Shown: piece by piece, positions 13,329 through 24,850 of the stretch
How the letters are laid out: each line of letters begins with the position of its first letter
How positions within the stretch are numbered: position 1 is the first letter of the stretch
The notes under the pieces: generated by a model
What the model was told of the DNA's origin: nothing
What the model saw: only the letters and a program-made list of their open reading frames with translations
Databases searched by the model: none
Translations under genes and position numbers: made by a program
Source of the DNA: Chrysomallon squamiferum
Lineage: Eukaryota; Mollusca; Gastropoda; Neomphalida; Peltospiridae
DNA length: 64,000 bases
NCBI GenBank assembly: GCA_012295275.1
Contig: CM022670.1
Location: 25,065,755-25,129,754 of the forward strand
Direction of reading: 5' to 3'

Positions 13329-16300
13329 TGTATAATCTTTAAGCTTTACCTTTCAAATTCATTATATAAAACAATTCTGTTTGTTTTAGCCCTATTCATA
13401 AACAACTTTAATATTGTATTTAAATAGATAGTTGGTTTCAGAGGTTTTAGCTGTACATTGTCATAAAATGAAGGGAACATGGATTTTCTAACACTTATGT
13501 TAAAATCTGTATTCATCACAACACACACACACACTCACACACACACACACACACATACACATTCATTTAACAGTAAAATACAAACTGCATTGAATTTGGA
13601 TGAGACCATATTTGTTTATTTATCCCTGTGGGCTATACAAAACACAAGTACCATGATAATCATAATAAAAACATTGAGCAGCTTAATCAGAATGGTCACA
13701 TTTGATGTTTACATTCATGATAATTGTTCTTCTTTTTGTTCTTACTATTTAAATATGATATATGTAATTAAATGCATACCAATAAACCATTGTTTACAAT
13801 CACTGGTGATAAGTACGCAAGTTGTATTCAGTTAACGTTTAAGTAGATAATCATGCAATATAGATTCTTAATTCTGTTTCTGAATTCCTATGGATAAATG
13901 GTGAAGAATTTTTTTCACTGCTGTCTGGAATATTGATTTTCAAATTAGGTGTTGCTATAGAAATCACTGGACAGCTTCAGTCAAGGGGAAAAATAAAATG
14001 TAAAAAAAAATAATTAGAATTTATTAATCTTGTGAAAAGAGAAATTTTGAAGAACCTTTTAGATTACAAAATCAGCATTAGCAATTCTGTTGTCTGTGTA
14101 TGTGTTTGTGTGTGTGAGTGTGTGTGTGTAAGACCACATGTGCATTTGTGTGTGCTTCTGCCCATGTATGTTTTCTGTTATATATTAGAAATGAATACAA
14201 ACCACAGAAAATTAATTTACTCCATTTCCAAAATATGGTATACATTTTTTTATACTTACTTAAAATGAAAATAACCTGTTCTATGTATACATATATATTT
14301 ATATATATATATATACATATAAAACACAAGTATCATGATAATCATAATAAAAACATTCGCTTCTTAGTTACATCAGTATGGTCACATTTGATGTTTACAC
14401 ACACAAAGTTGCCAGAACATTTGGTGGATGCTGCCATTTATTAATAGCTGTTTGGATTAGTGAACACATCTCATTTATTAAAATAGTATTGCAGACTTCT
14501 GCTTTAATATTCCTATAGTGTAATATTCTAATACAATATGTTTCTCTTCTTTTATTGAAAATTAGATTTCATAAGATAAGATTTTAAAATGTATTCATTT
14601 GTGACTGTTAAAAAAATCATGCTGGTATTGTATGTAGTACATATTGTACATATAAATCACACTGAGAAGAAAGAAAAAGAAAATAATACTTAAAAAGAAT
14701 ACCTGATTCTGCAGTCACTTATATAACAGTGATTCATCCATAGTAACCAGTAGCTGTAAAATTTTCTTTCATATATAACTAATGAATTAATCATAGTCAT
14801 ATCTGATTTATTTTCACAACAAGCAAGTGAAGATGGATACAAATATTTGTATTGTATTTTGATTATAAGGAATTTTTATATATAGATCAACATTCATATA
14901 AAAGAACACAAATGTTGATGACATCACTTTTCATTGTTGTTGTCCTTTGCTCCATGGTAATGACCTTGTCTCATAATCTGCTGACATCACAAGATAGCCA
15001 CGATGTATGTTAATAGATAACAATAATTGTTTGCTGAAGGAAATGACTTAATATGTAATTATCTTAGAATACATATTTTTGTACCTTAGAAAGAACTGAT
15101 TATTCTTAAATTGTAAAAATTTAATGATAAGAATGGGTAAATCGTGGCTTACTAAACAGATGGATATTGTATTGAAGTAAGTTGTAGAAGACCAAGTGAG
15201 TAATAAAGTTTTCAGTTAAGAGAACAAATTTAAAGCTGTATTTTAAAATAATTTTATATTTTAAAATTTATTATATTTTCCATTGCATTTTTAAAGTTAT
15301 GTACATGTTTATGACAGATATAAACTGTTTCTGATTGAATTAAAATTTTGCATGATACTCTGAACTGATAGATTTTTTAAAGTAAATATAATCTGCCAAA
15401 TATCTGTATGCTGATGCTGAATATGATATAAAAATTTAATATACAATTGAAATTTTATACAAATTATTACATGATTTTTGCATATATTGATCCAGTTTAA
15501 ATATTTACCTTTTCACATCTTAAGAAAAGTTATATTTGATTGTAAGCTATGAAACAAATATTTATAAGCATGATATATGTAACTATGAGGATGACTCATA
15601 GGAATTACTTTTATTTAATTATTGTAATTATTTTTGAAATATTATATTAATCTACATATATATAAAATTATGGTAAATGTGCATTTGACTTTTGATGCCA
15701 AAACCCCCCCAAAAAAACCATAATAATTTAAAAAAAAAAAAGAAGAAAACAAAAAATTGGAAATTCTAAATATTAAATAAATGAAATGATGTAAAATTTG
15801 ATTGGCAATATTTTATTAAAAATGATTGCTGCAGGATTGATATTCTTAGTTTATAACGATGTTTGTATATCAAAAAAATTAATAATTCTGAGCAGAGATG
15901 AAAATAGAGATAATTTTGTTGTATGTGTGGTAGTAAATTTATCAGCATTAAAGGCCGTGCACTGTCAGTGAAGTACCTGAAAATAGTTACAATCACTGTA
16001 CACAATATTTAATTTTTTATTTAATTATCCTGTTCATTAATTGCAAATACATTAAGTCTGACTGCATATATATTAGTCAGACACTTGAAGGTATTTACTC
16101 ATGTTTAAGTTCATTATGATATACAGAAGAAAAAATGCACCTGTTTCAGGAGATGTGTTACACTGGCTGTTATCCACGATTTTATTTCTTTTCAGGGCAA
16201 GAAAAGATCCCGATGAAGGGTTCAGTTCCAAGCGATGTTCAGCATGGTTCCATGAATATACTGGTGAGCTGTGGTCCAACTCGTTTAGATAAACATCCAT

Positions 16301-18658
16301 CTTTAAGACAGATTTAGAGGAATCTTTTTAGCTGTTTGATTTTGTGTTAAATAATGTTGGAATTACACATATTGTTTACAGTGTATTATACCCGTGCTTG
16401 CATTATGAATCGAGCTTTGTTTTTGTTGTCAGCTTAAACTTTCAGAAGTTCTGATGCAATACTTTTCTGGAATATAGTAATATAGGATTACAAAAACTAA
16501 AGAGTTAATATCTCTTTCTTATACAGTGATTGACTGTTACTATAAAGTAACAATATGTTATTTCATTTAGTTGTGTTGAGAATGTGCTAGTCTACTTCAA
16601 GCAATACTACAGTTTGTGGTATTTATTTATAGGTCCTGATGATGACTGTATTGGCCCTGAAGGGATGGAAAAATTTTGTGAAGATATTGGAGTAGAACCT
16701 GAAAATGTATGATCCAATTCTATTATTTTCTTTATATCTAACTGAAATAAACTGAAGATAACATATGCAGGTTTTTAGTTTTACAAGGAATATCATTGTT
16801 AATCTTGTTTAAATGTATAAGGAGCATGTAAGTAATTTAAATATAAAAGAACAGGAGAAAAAAGTAAAGATATCTTTTATTTGTTTTATTTATGGATTAA
16901 TAAACATATGTTTTTCATACAAATCCAAAAAATAAGTATTTTTTGAAAATCTCCATATAAATTTTATTTTTAAGTGACAAACATTTCCATAGCAAAAGAA
17001 ACTGTGAATAATAATTAAAAAAAGGAACCATTTTAATTTACATTAATTGAAAATGATTTTAATTTGTATTTCAGATAGTTATGTTATCATTAGCCTGGAA
17101 GCTTGCTGCAAAAAATATGGGTTTCTTTTCACTAGATGAATGGATGAAGGGCATGACCGAACTTGAGTATGTTGCTATTTGCATAAACATACTAGAAAAA
17201 CCATACAACATTAACTGCATATTAAATATTACTTTAAAAACATTTCTTACAATAACCATTGGTTACGCTAAAATGGGTTTAAGACAGGGTCATTTATATT
17301 ATTAAACATATTTGTTCAAATGTTTCTGGGGGTTTTATTTTTATTATTATTGGTTGCTTTTTGCAAATAATACATTATTTAAATTTTGTTTTCAGATGTG
17401 ATAATATACCAAAACTTCAAATGAAACTTGACTACCTCAGATCAATTCTTGACGATGGCACATATTTTAAAAATATTTATCGATTTGCATTTGATTTTGC
17501 AAGGGTAATGTTTCTCAAAACTAATAAATTAAAGAGGTCAAAATAACATAATTACATAAGTTATTGAGATGAAAAAAAAAAATTAAAGTGTTTCTAGATT
17601 GACTTTTATATTTCTTTTATATTTCAAACAAATTGATAAATAAATAAAACTAGTTAAAAACAAATTTAATAATTTTCAGTTCAAAATAATACTGGAACTA
17701 AGTCAAATTTAAACATTTCAGGGAAAATCCATAATATTTTATTTTAGCTGTAAATTTCTTGGAAAGTAAGCAAATACCAGTTAATAAAGGTGCTCATTTT
17801 ATTTAATGTAATTGATTAAGTACGTAAAACTCAAATTATTTATATTTTCAGGAGAAGGATCAGAGAAGCATGGACATAGAGACTGCTAAAGCGATGTTAT
17901 CATTGCTGCTGGGAAAGCATTGGCCTTTGTATGGATCTTTCCATCAGTTTTTAGAGGTTATTATAAATCAGACTGTTTTTACTGTTTTAACTGGATCATG
18001 AAATCAGGATAGAAAACAAGTTCTTAATCTGTACGAACAGCTGAATTAATTGGTTTATATTTTTAATCATATCAATCAAACAAGATTTATTTATTTATTT
18101 GATAGCAAAATAAATACAAAGATATTTACTTCTTAATGTTTAAATGTTATCATAGTCCTTTGTTAAATTGCATGTAGAACTATATTCGTGTTAGTAAAAT
18201 AAGTTCTTTCACCATAATCTGTAATATATATTAATGTTTTTCTTTGTTTTTTGTTCAGCAATCCAAATACAAAGTGATAAACAAAGATCAGTGGTGTAAT
18301 ATTCTGGAGTTCAGTCGTAGTATTGCTCCAGACCTTTCCAATTATGACGAAGATGGTGCTTGTAAGTTTGCTTTTAGTTGATGGATCTGTATGTTCTTTT
18401 GTAATTGTTATGTAATATTATTTTTAGTTGTCTGTTATATCCAGCTTGTAAGAAAAATAAATTAACAATAAAAATATATTTTCGTATCCATCACTAAGTT
18501 GTGGAAAGGAACATAATATTTCATTTACAGATAATATGCTGCAGAATTATTTTTTTTGATTTAGATTTGTAAACATAATTTTTATACATTATTTTTCAGG
18601 GCCTGTTCTTCTTGATGAATTTGTTGAATGGTTGAAGGAGCAGAACAAAATGAGTTGA
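5367..18658 (+). CDS. DCUN1D4/DCUN1D5: DCN1-like protein 4/5 (defective in cullin neddylation), complete
   Basis: Co-E3 that helps transfer NEDD8 from UBE2M/UBE2F to cullins. Nine exons: 5354-5417 (ATG at 5367), 6338-6489, 16196-16263, 16633-16706, 17075-17166, 17396-17504, 17852-17956, 18259-18361 and 18600-18658 (TGA). All phases agree, giving about 270 residues. MPTRKKRR (Met codon 6416, about residue 44) matches the basic, nuclear-localisation-like start of human DCUN1D4 (MPPRKKRR) and DCUN1D5 (MPVKKKRK), so translation could also start there. The potentiating-neddylation domain fills the rest: [10 protein letters not shown], a [11 protein letters not shown] stretch, [37 protein letters not shown] and the cullin-binding [18 protein letters not shown] near the C-terminus. 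There is no UBA domain and no N-terminal myristoylation signal, which excludes DCUN1D1-3 types. One invertebrate gene usually stands for both vertebrate D4 and D5. The very N-terminus is the uncertain part. Confidence 0.95.
7196..7292. repeat. Long fold-back (inverted repeat), 45-bp arms
   Basis: Arm 1 is 7196-7240 and arm 2 is 7248-7292, separated by seven bases (ATTTATG). The arms pair at 43 of 45 positions by my reading. The outer ends are ATTGCCAAT and ATTGGCAAT. Transcribed within the DCUN1D intron, it would form a stable hairpin. It could be a small fold-back transposon relic; no flanking target duplication is obvious. Confidence 0.85.
10188..10563. repeat. Diverged tandem duplication, two units of about 187 bp
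   Basis: Units 10188-10374 and 10375-10563 share blocks in the same order, including CTCATGAATATTAAGTAGTC, GAAAGATACA and CTTTTTCTT(C/G)AAACAGAAATGA. The copies differ at many places, so the duplication is old. Confidence 0.8.
12945..13050. repeat. Three imperfect 36-bp tandem units
   Basis: Each unit carries T(A/G)TCATTAATRC followed by GTAAA and an ATTC end: about 12945-12980, 12981-13015 and 13016-13050. Confidence 0.65.
13280..13328. repeat. Compound (TG)n(AG)n microsatellite
   Basis: A pure TG run passes directly into an AG run inside the large DCUN1D intron. The ORFs that cross it are repeat artefacts. Confidence 0.95.
13634..14399. repeat. Dispersed duplicate block (about 80 bp, two copies 690 bp apart)
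   Basis: Copies at 13634-13713 and 14317-14399 share AAAACACAAGTA(C/T)CATGATA, ATCATAATAAAAACATT and ATGGTCACATTTGATGTTTA in the same order. The DNA between them is unlike either copy apart from microsatellites. Both copies sit beside dinucleotide repeats, so they could be ends of a small interspersed element. Confidence 0.75.
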
Positions 18659-19549
18659 ATCCATAAGCACAAAACTACAAATTGGAGGCAGTACTTAAAT
18701 TTGTTAACAAAATTTGTGCTGTTAATAGATAATCTTCCAAAAGAGATAGATAAATATATTATCATTGTTTTAAAGACAAAACTGTTCCAGTTAACTCGGC
18801 AGACAGCATTGTGTGCTGGGTGAATGCTGCTGTTCTCACTGGAGATGTGCACTGGGACAAACACGTCTTTCACACATTAATTACAATGCAGTAGTTCTGT
18901 TCTGTCAGTGTTCACATATGAGGTTTTGCATCTTTCAGCAAGCCTTTCAGAAAAAAAAATCAGGTTGTCTTGATGTATTTTTATTTTATAAAAGCAGTTT
19001 TTATATTCAACATCATCTACCTGTTTGTCTGTCTGTCTGTCTGTCTGTGGTGTTCAGTTCAGGAAGCAGTGTTCGTTGGTAACTTCAGTGATACTACAGC
19101 TTATGTTTAGTGCTTTAAATTGTAAAGAAGAACTTCTAGGAAACAATGTATGTTATGGTTTCTGAGATGAGCAATATTTCACAAGTGCCAGTACAGGTTA
19201 CATGCATTACAAATATTGATGATATTGTTAAAGACAAAAAGTGGTCAGATAGTATGGCTGAAGTGTGCATGAAATGTTTTGTTTTCTTAATTCTGTTTTT
19301 TCCTTCCTTTGGTGTTTTTATTGTACCTGTTTAAAAATTTTATTTTTGTTTTTATTACTCTTGCTAATAATATAAATAAGATTATTTCATGGTTGTTTCA
19401 GAAAGCAGACAAAATAGGCTAATGTAATTTTGATCAGTGGCATGATTTTTTCTTCTTCTTTAATTTTTTTTTGTTTGCATAAAGAAAATGAAACCATGTT
19501 TTAACTATGTTATTTACATAATTTTATTGTACACGTTCTGACAAATAAA
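18659..19549 (+). other. DCUN1D4/5 3' untranslated region with poly(A) signal
   Basis: After the TGA at 18656-18658, the likely 3' end is at the AATAAA at 19544-19549, about 890 bases downstream. A (CTGT)n microsatellite lies at 19026-19048. ORFs in this stretch are not coding. Confidence 0.6.
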
Positions 19550-20110
19550 TACCATTTATAACATTATTTGACTTTTTTATTTCTCATGTTCATATTTTTA
19601 AAATTCGATTTGAAATCAGAACAAATAAGATTTTGTTTAAAAATAGGTTACTCAAAAGGATATAGAACACATAAGCTTAACATAAAGGTAAACAAAACCT
19701 CAAGCTGCCCTGATTAGTAAAAGTATTTTCTTCCTTTTTTAGAAATTGTTCAAAATAACATAACTGATCCAGGAGGCAGCCATTCTATTTCAAATGATAA
19801 CTGAAAATGCATATTGGAAAATTCAGAGCTACATTAAAATATATGTGGAATTGAAACCAAACTTGGTAAAAAAAAATAATGAAAATAACTAAAGATTATG
19901 GCAAGATTATTAACCAATATTAACAAATGTTTACCTAATAAAGATCATTTTTGTTTTCTTCTTTTTTTATGTTTAATTTATTTCATTAAATTAAAAAAAA
20001 TATTTACAGTTGCAGCTCTTGGTCCTCTCATACAAAATTAAATTTGGATCAGGTGTTAAATGAATGGGCTAACTGTAGGAATTCTTTTTGTTTCTAATGC
20101 AGATGTATTT
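19550..20110. other. Gap between the convergent DCUN1D4/5 and FRG1 3' ends
   Basis: The two genes meet tail-to-tail within about 560 bases. TTTATT at 19977-19982 is AATAAA on the minus strand and is a candidate FRG1 poly(A) signal. Nothing else is recognised. Confidence 0.5.
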
Positions 20111-22865
20111 TTACTTGCAATATCTGTCAGCTTTCATCTTTTCTCTCCTGTAAGTAAATTGACAAGGAAAATTACAAATAAAACATGGAAATAAAACATT
20201 GAAAATTATTTTAAACATACATTTTCAATGTGACTAAAATCCAAATTTGATATTCCATATTTTAGATGTGCCAAAAACAATGTTCCTTTCTTGAAAACAT
20301 TCAGTTAAACCTTTAACCGTATGATCTAAACAATAAAGCATTATTTCAAAATGGACATGCAGATCCTGTCAGAATAAAAGTTACCTGTCTAACAAAGTTC
20401 CATGAAATGTTCCATCTATCTTTGCTTTTTTCAGTGCTGTTTTATCTTCCTTAGATATTTTCAGTCGTCTGTCTTCAAAACTCTGAAACTTTTTTCTATT
20501 TTAAAACCAAAAAGAATATTACATTAATACATTGTTGATAGAGAGTAAGAAATTATAAGAAATGAAGAAATAATAAAGGGAAGTGTGAATTTCTTGAAAA
20601 TAAATAAGAAAAGATGACATTTGAATGTTAACTATTCAATATACTTCTATTAATATATAAACAAAACAAAAATTAGGTGCAGTATTCTTCTGTCTGTAAT
20701 GCTGTAAAAAGTTCACAATATGCTACTTTCTGTTCCTCTGATACATTGGTTTTTAATAAAGATTTAAATCTAAATGAGATTAACAACAACATACACATAG
20801 TTTATTTCTGCATCCTTCAGAGATCCCCTTCCTCCTTTGGAATTTTGGCTAATGGATCTTCTTCTGTATTAGCACATGATCTTATCTAGAAAAATACCAA
20901 CATTCAGCCATCAGAAATAACAAAACATTATTTTAAAACAACTAAAGCAAACAAAATCTCTTTTGAAAATATATTTTAAACAGGAAAAGATTTAAATGTA
21001 AATTTCTTTTGAAGGGGAATAACTCAATCCTACATAAATTTCAACTATACAAATACAGTATATTTTTCTTTTCAAAGTAATTAAATTGAAAAGAATAAAT
21101 TAATAGGTTGCTTAAAACATTTTAATATTAAAATTTTATGAACTGGATATCTGAGACAGGATATTGCTATACCTTTATCATTTCATCTTCTCCTGCAGTA
21201 TGATTCTTACATATGATTTTACCATCTTCTTCCACAGAGACAAATGCACCATTACAACCATTTAATGCCATTTTCCCCTAGAAATGCAGAATTCAGAGAT
21301 AATCATATCCAAAGCAGAATGAACTACGATAGCAAAATAAATTGACACATTTATACCAAACCAATAAAACAAACCCTAAATTTTATTATTACTAAACAGT
21401 TAATATAATATTATCCTAGAATTCTCAACGGTATCATTAAACAACTTCTTACATCTTGGAACACTGGTTCAAACTGTTCTTGACTTCCCACTGCATCAGA
21501 CCTTCCAATGACTTGACCCTCAGAATTTACACTGAGATATTTCCCATATCCAGATTTAAATGCAAGTTTTGTGTCATTAATTTTGATTACTGAGAAAATT
21601 TCTGTTGGTTCGGGTCCCTCTCCTGCAAAAACCAATGATTAATTTAAGGAATATTTAAGAAAATCACAACATGGAATCAAGGCTAATAATACAAAAATAA
21701 ATTCATCAATATTTTTCAGGTAGTGAAGGAGACTGTTAAGATAATTTATATAAAAGCCATTTTATACAATAATACCATAAAGTTAAACATAATCAACTTC
21801 GACTACCAAAAATCACATCTATAATGAATCCTAGTTTCTTTTAATATACCTATACTATGCATTTGTCCAAGCTGCAGAAGGCCATTGTCAAGTGCATTTA
21901 TGTAAGTCATGACACCAATTTCTACAGCAACATTTCCACTAAAATCTTCCATTTTTTCAATAATCCACCATCCACCTAAAAAAAAAAAAAAAAAAATGAA
22001 ACAAAATTATGCATGGTATGTGCAAGTGAAACAAGAAGTATATCAGATGTAACTACAATTTATTTTTTTCAAACAGCTTTTTAATTATATTAATATATAT
22101 ATCATGATAACAGCATTTCTATTAAATAAAAATTTTGTATTTAGAAAAATATTATAAAGATTAAAACAAATGCCTAATTTAGTATAGAAATTTCTTTTGA
22201 AAAAATATATTTTCAGTGGAAATTTCACCAAAGTGTATGATAGATTCAGTTTATAAACAAACCATGTCTCTTGACATCTTCATCATTGGTTGATTTTGAT
22301 GTATCTGGCTCCTCACTAACATGTTTTCTTTTTTTGGTTTTCTTGTGCCTACAAATAAAATTGAGAATTGTTAAAATGTTTAACACAGTTACATGGGAGC
22401 ACATTTTTGACCAGAAATTTTTAAATATCTATGAAACCAGATATTACTGAACTAGTCTTGCAAGTAACATTCCTTTTTCAGTTTCAGGAAGATAAAAAAA
22501 ATTAATTATACTGTTTTGCTGGATAATCAATATTTTAATAAATTATTATCCTATGAAAAGCTTGATTAATTATTAATATTATTTATTTAATATTTAGTTA
22601 TATAAAATTTTTCATGTAGAATCATTATAAAAATATTTTTTTGTTATCGGTATCCATGGTTATGCTAGTTACTATGAGATGGTATTTTTTGTCTATCACA
22701 AATTGTCAGGTAATAATATTATTCCTTATTTTTCACGAAACATATAAATAGCAGGACAACAAAAATTACAAAATATATTTAAAGGTATGAAGAAAAACAA
22801 AATAACTGCAATAAATGAGTAATTATTCATCATTAATAGAATAATTACATTGTGCTAGTCCTGAC

Positions 22866-22900
<35 letters not shown>

Positions 22901-23401
22901 TAACTCAACAATAATTATAATAACTATTTTCTCTAAGTCAACAAAATCTTAGTGAAAAGAACAGAAACATAATATCTGCATTATAATCATTATTACTATC
23001 GTTAAAATAAAATTTAAAATAATATAAAAAGTAAAAAGTAAAAAACGATTTCAGTTCAACTGATACTACTCTTCTTTAAAGTGTATGTAATCTTTATATC
23101 CAATTTTAACTTAAAACTGACTCAGTGACTGTCATGTTAGTATTTCGTTTGTCTTGACAAACAAAAATCATATTAATTCCTAAATATCGTTAACTTAAAA
23201 TGCGTTAAAACTAAAACTAAAAGTAAAAGCAAAATTAATAATAAAAGTTGAACTGAAAATGATAAAATTATGACATTAATGATTAAATTATTAACAAAAA
23301 TAAAAAGATTAAGAAAGAAAGAAAAAGTAATGAACACACTTGTGTTTATGCCCTTTTAATGTAAGTTTGCCTCTCTTTACAAAAGAATACGAATCGGCCA
23401 T
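20111..23401 (-). CDS. FRG1: FRG1 (FSHD region gene 1) homologue; one-base frameshift in exon 6
   Basis: Nuclear/nucleolar actin- and RNA-binding protein associated with spliceosomes. Eight minus-strand exons: 23401-23340, 22348-22263, 21975-21850, 21622-21453, 21277-21173, 20885-20795, 20495-20385 and 20147-20111 (TAA). The product would be about 262 residues, against 258 in human. It starts [21 protein letters not shown], then has a lysine-rich segment ([12 protein letters not shown]) and the fascin-like beta-trefoil core ([49 protein letters not shown]). The C-terminus is [18 protein letters not shown], then KADRYCK. Every junction is in phase except inside exon 6. Its first part reads [20 protein letters not shown] and its last part ([10 protein letters not shown]) is in another frame, so one base is missing near 20822-20834. 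All other exons look functional, so a sequencing or assembly error, or a variant in the GGGG run, is more likely than a dead gene. Confidence 0.93.
22867..22898. repeat. Poly(T) tract in FRG1 intron 1
   Basis: An uninterrupted run of about 32 T lies within the intron between FRG1 exons 1 and 2. It may be a poly(A) tail of a minus-strand retro-insertion, but no element body is recognised. Confidence 0.9.
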
Positions 23402-23639
23402 CAGTGAATATATTATATAGTTATGTCTTTAAATTTATACAATCATTTATCTATGTGCGCAGACATAGCTTTTCTTCTTTCGTATATCCCGCCATTGCAA
23501 AAAACAAAAACAACAACGTTTCTTGGGTACGCAATAATTTTAAAATAAAATATTTATTTGACTACATCTATATGCAAAATATCACAGCTATTTAATTCTG
23601 AATCCATATAATTAACATTCCTAAAATGCCGTTTCTTTA

Positions 23640-23690
23640 AGTAATATTAATTAAATTCCCACCACCGGAAGTCCGATCTTTATTTTTTAA
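23640..23690. promoter_or_regulatory. ETS-type motif upstream of FRG1
   Basis: ACCGGAAGT occurs at about 23663-23671, some 265 bases upstream of the FRG1 ATG. It is a full match to the ETS-family consensus often found in housekeeping promoters. The motif is seen; its function is inferred. Confidence 0.35.
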
Positions 23691-24144
23691 AACAAAAAGT
23701 CAAATGTAAACAATGTCATACTATTGACAGGTGCCTGCGAGATATTAAATCATTGTTTTTATTTTATCATATGGTTTTTGTAGTGTGTTCTGATGCAGAT
23801 GGAATTTTTGATTTAGTTATTTATTTTTCTATTATTAAAGAAGGAGCGAAGCAAAAAGTTGTGAGTTCCCGTCTTTTAAAACAGAATTAAACAAATTAAC
23901 AGTAAGTACATGTAATTTGGGTGTATATAATATTGTCTGATTCTTCTTGTCATTCTACACGAATAAAAACACAAAATCATTAATTTCATTATTTTTTCAT
24001 AACGTTTTCCTATATAAAATAATGAAATTTCAAATATATATATATATATATAATAATATATATACAAACTAAAAAGTAATAATTAAAAAACAAATTAAAA
24101 ATTAGAAATAAATATATACATGTATATATCTATCTATCTATCTA

Positions 24145-24192
<48 letters not shown>

Positions 24193-24720
24193 TATATAAA
24201 TACAATGAGTAAATGAAAAGAATCTGGAGAATGTTTTTTGAATTTTTTTTATCACAGTTTTAAATTAAAGCAACATTTAATAAAATATAACATGATCTTA
24301 AAACACTTATTAATTTTAATTTATATTTGTATTTTCCTTAACTTAAATGTTTTGTTTAATTCTATAACAAGTAATTAATTAATATTAAGAATACTTTTTC
24401 CCTGATATCACTTTTGGTTTAGGAGAGATAATTTGTTGTTATTGCTGCTATTACAAAATACCAACATCAGTTTTTTATTGGTAAAAATGTAATTAATAAG
24501 TATTAATTTATTTATTGCACAGAATATAAAATTATTTATTAATTTGTTTATTTCATAGAATGTAAGATTATAAAAAAATTAAGCAACAGCCATTTTTTTT
24601 TTAAGTTAATTTTATTATTATTAATATCTGTATTGTTATTAATGATGTATTCTGTACTACATTATAGACCTGTGACATATTTACGAGTCAGTTAACCTAT
24701 TAATAAGCTATATAATTGTA

Positions 24721-24850
24721 AGAGATTGTTGACTCTGAATACATTAATGGATAAAATAAATTTCATCAACAAAGCCTTGTATAACTATATAAGCTACATA
24801 AGAGATTGTTGACGTTGAATAAAATATATTTCATCAACAAAGCCTTTATT
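24721..24850. repeat. Imperfect tandem duplication, period about 80 bp
   Basis: AGAGATTGTTGAC followed by a TGAATA block and TTTCATCAACAAAGCCT occurs twice, at 24721-24777 and 24801-24845. The second copy is shortened inside. Confidence 0.75.

Larger units (their letters stand above)
6490..16195 (+). other. Large DCUN1D4/5 intron (9.7 kb)
   Basis: No coding exon is supported. It holds a long fold-back at 7196-7292, a pyrimidine-rich repeated tract at 10050-10140, a diverged tandem duplication at 10188-10563 and a patch of complex sequence at 12060-12560. Further on are a 36-bp repeat at 12945-13050, (TG)n(GA)n at 13280-13328, (CA)n at 13519-13556 and a duplicated 80-bp block at 13634-13713 and 14317-14399. 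The remainder is AT-rich. Confidence 0.7.

Noticed and set aside
13173-14444. Several ORFs of 60-118 codons in the large intron
   Set aside because: They are extended by CA/TG repeats and have no recognisable protein content; adjacent true exons show a quite different codon pattern.
16073-16317. Alternative ORFs on both strands over 16101-16317
   Set aside because: Shadows of DCUN1D exon 16196-16263; only the frame giving [14 protein letters not shown] fits the neighbouring exons.
18589-19334. ORFs of 62-94 codons around the DCUN1D stop
   Set aside because: They lie opposite the last exon or in the 3' UTR and contain the (CTGT)n repeat.
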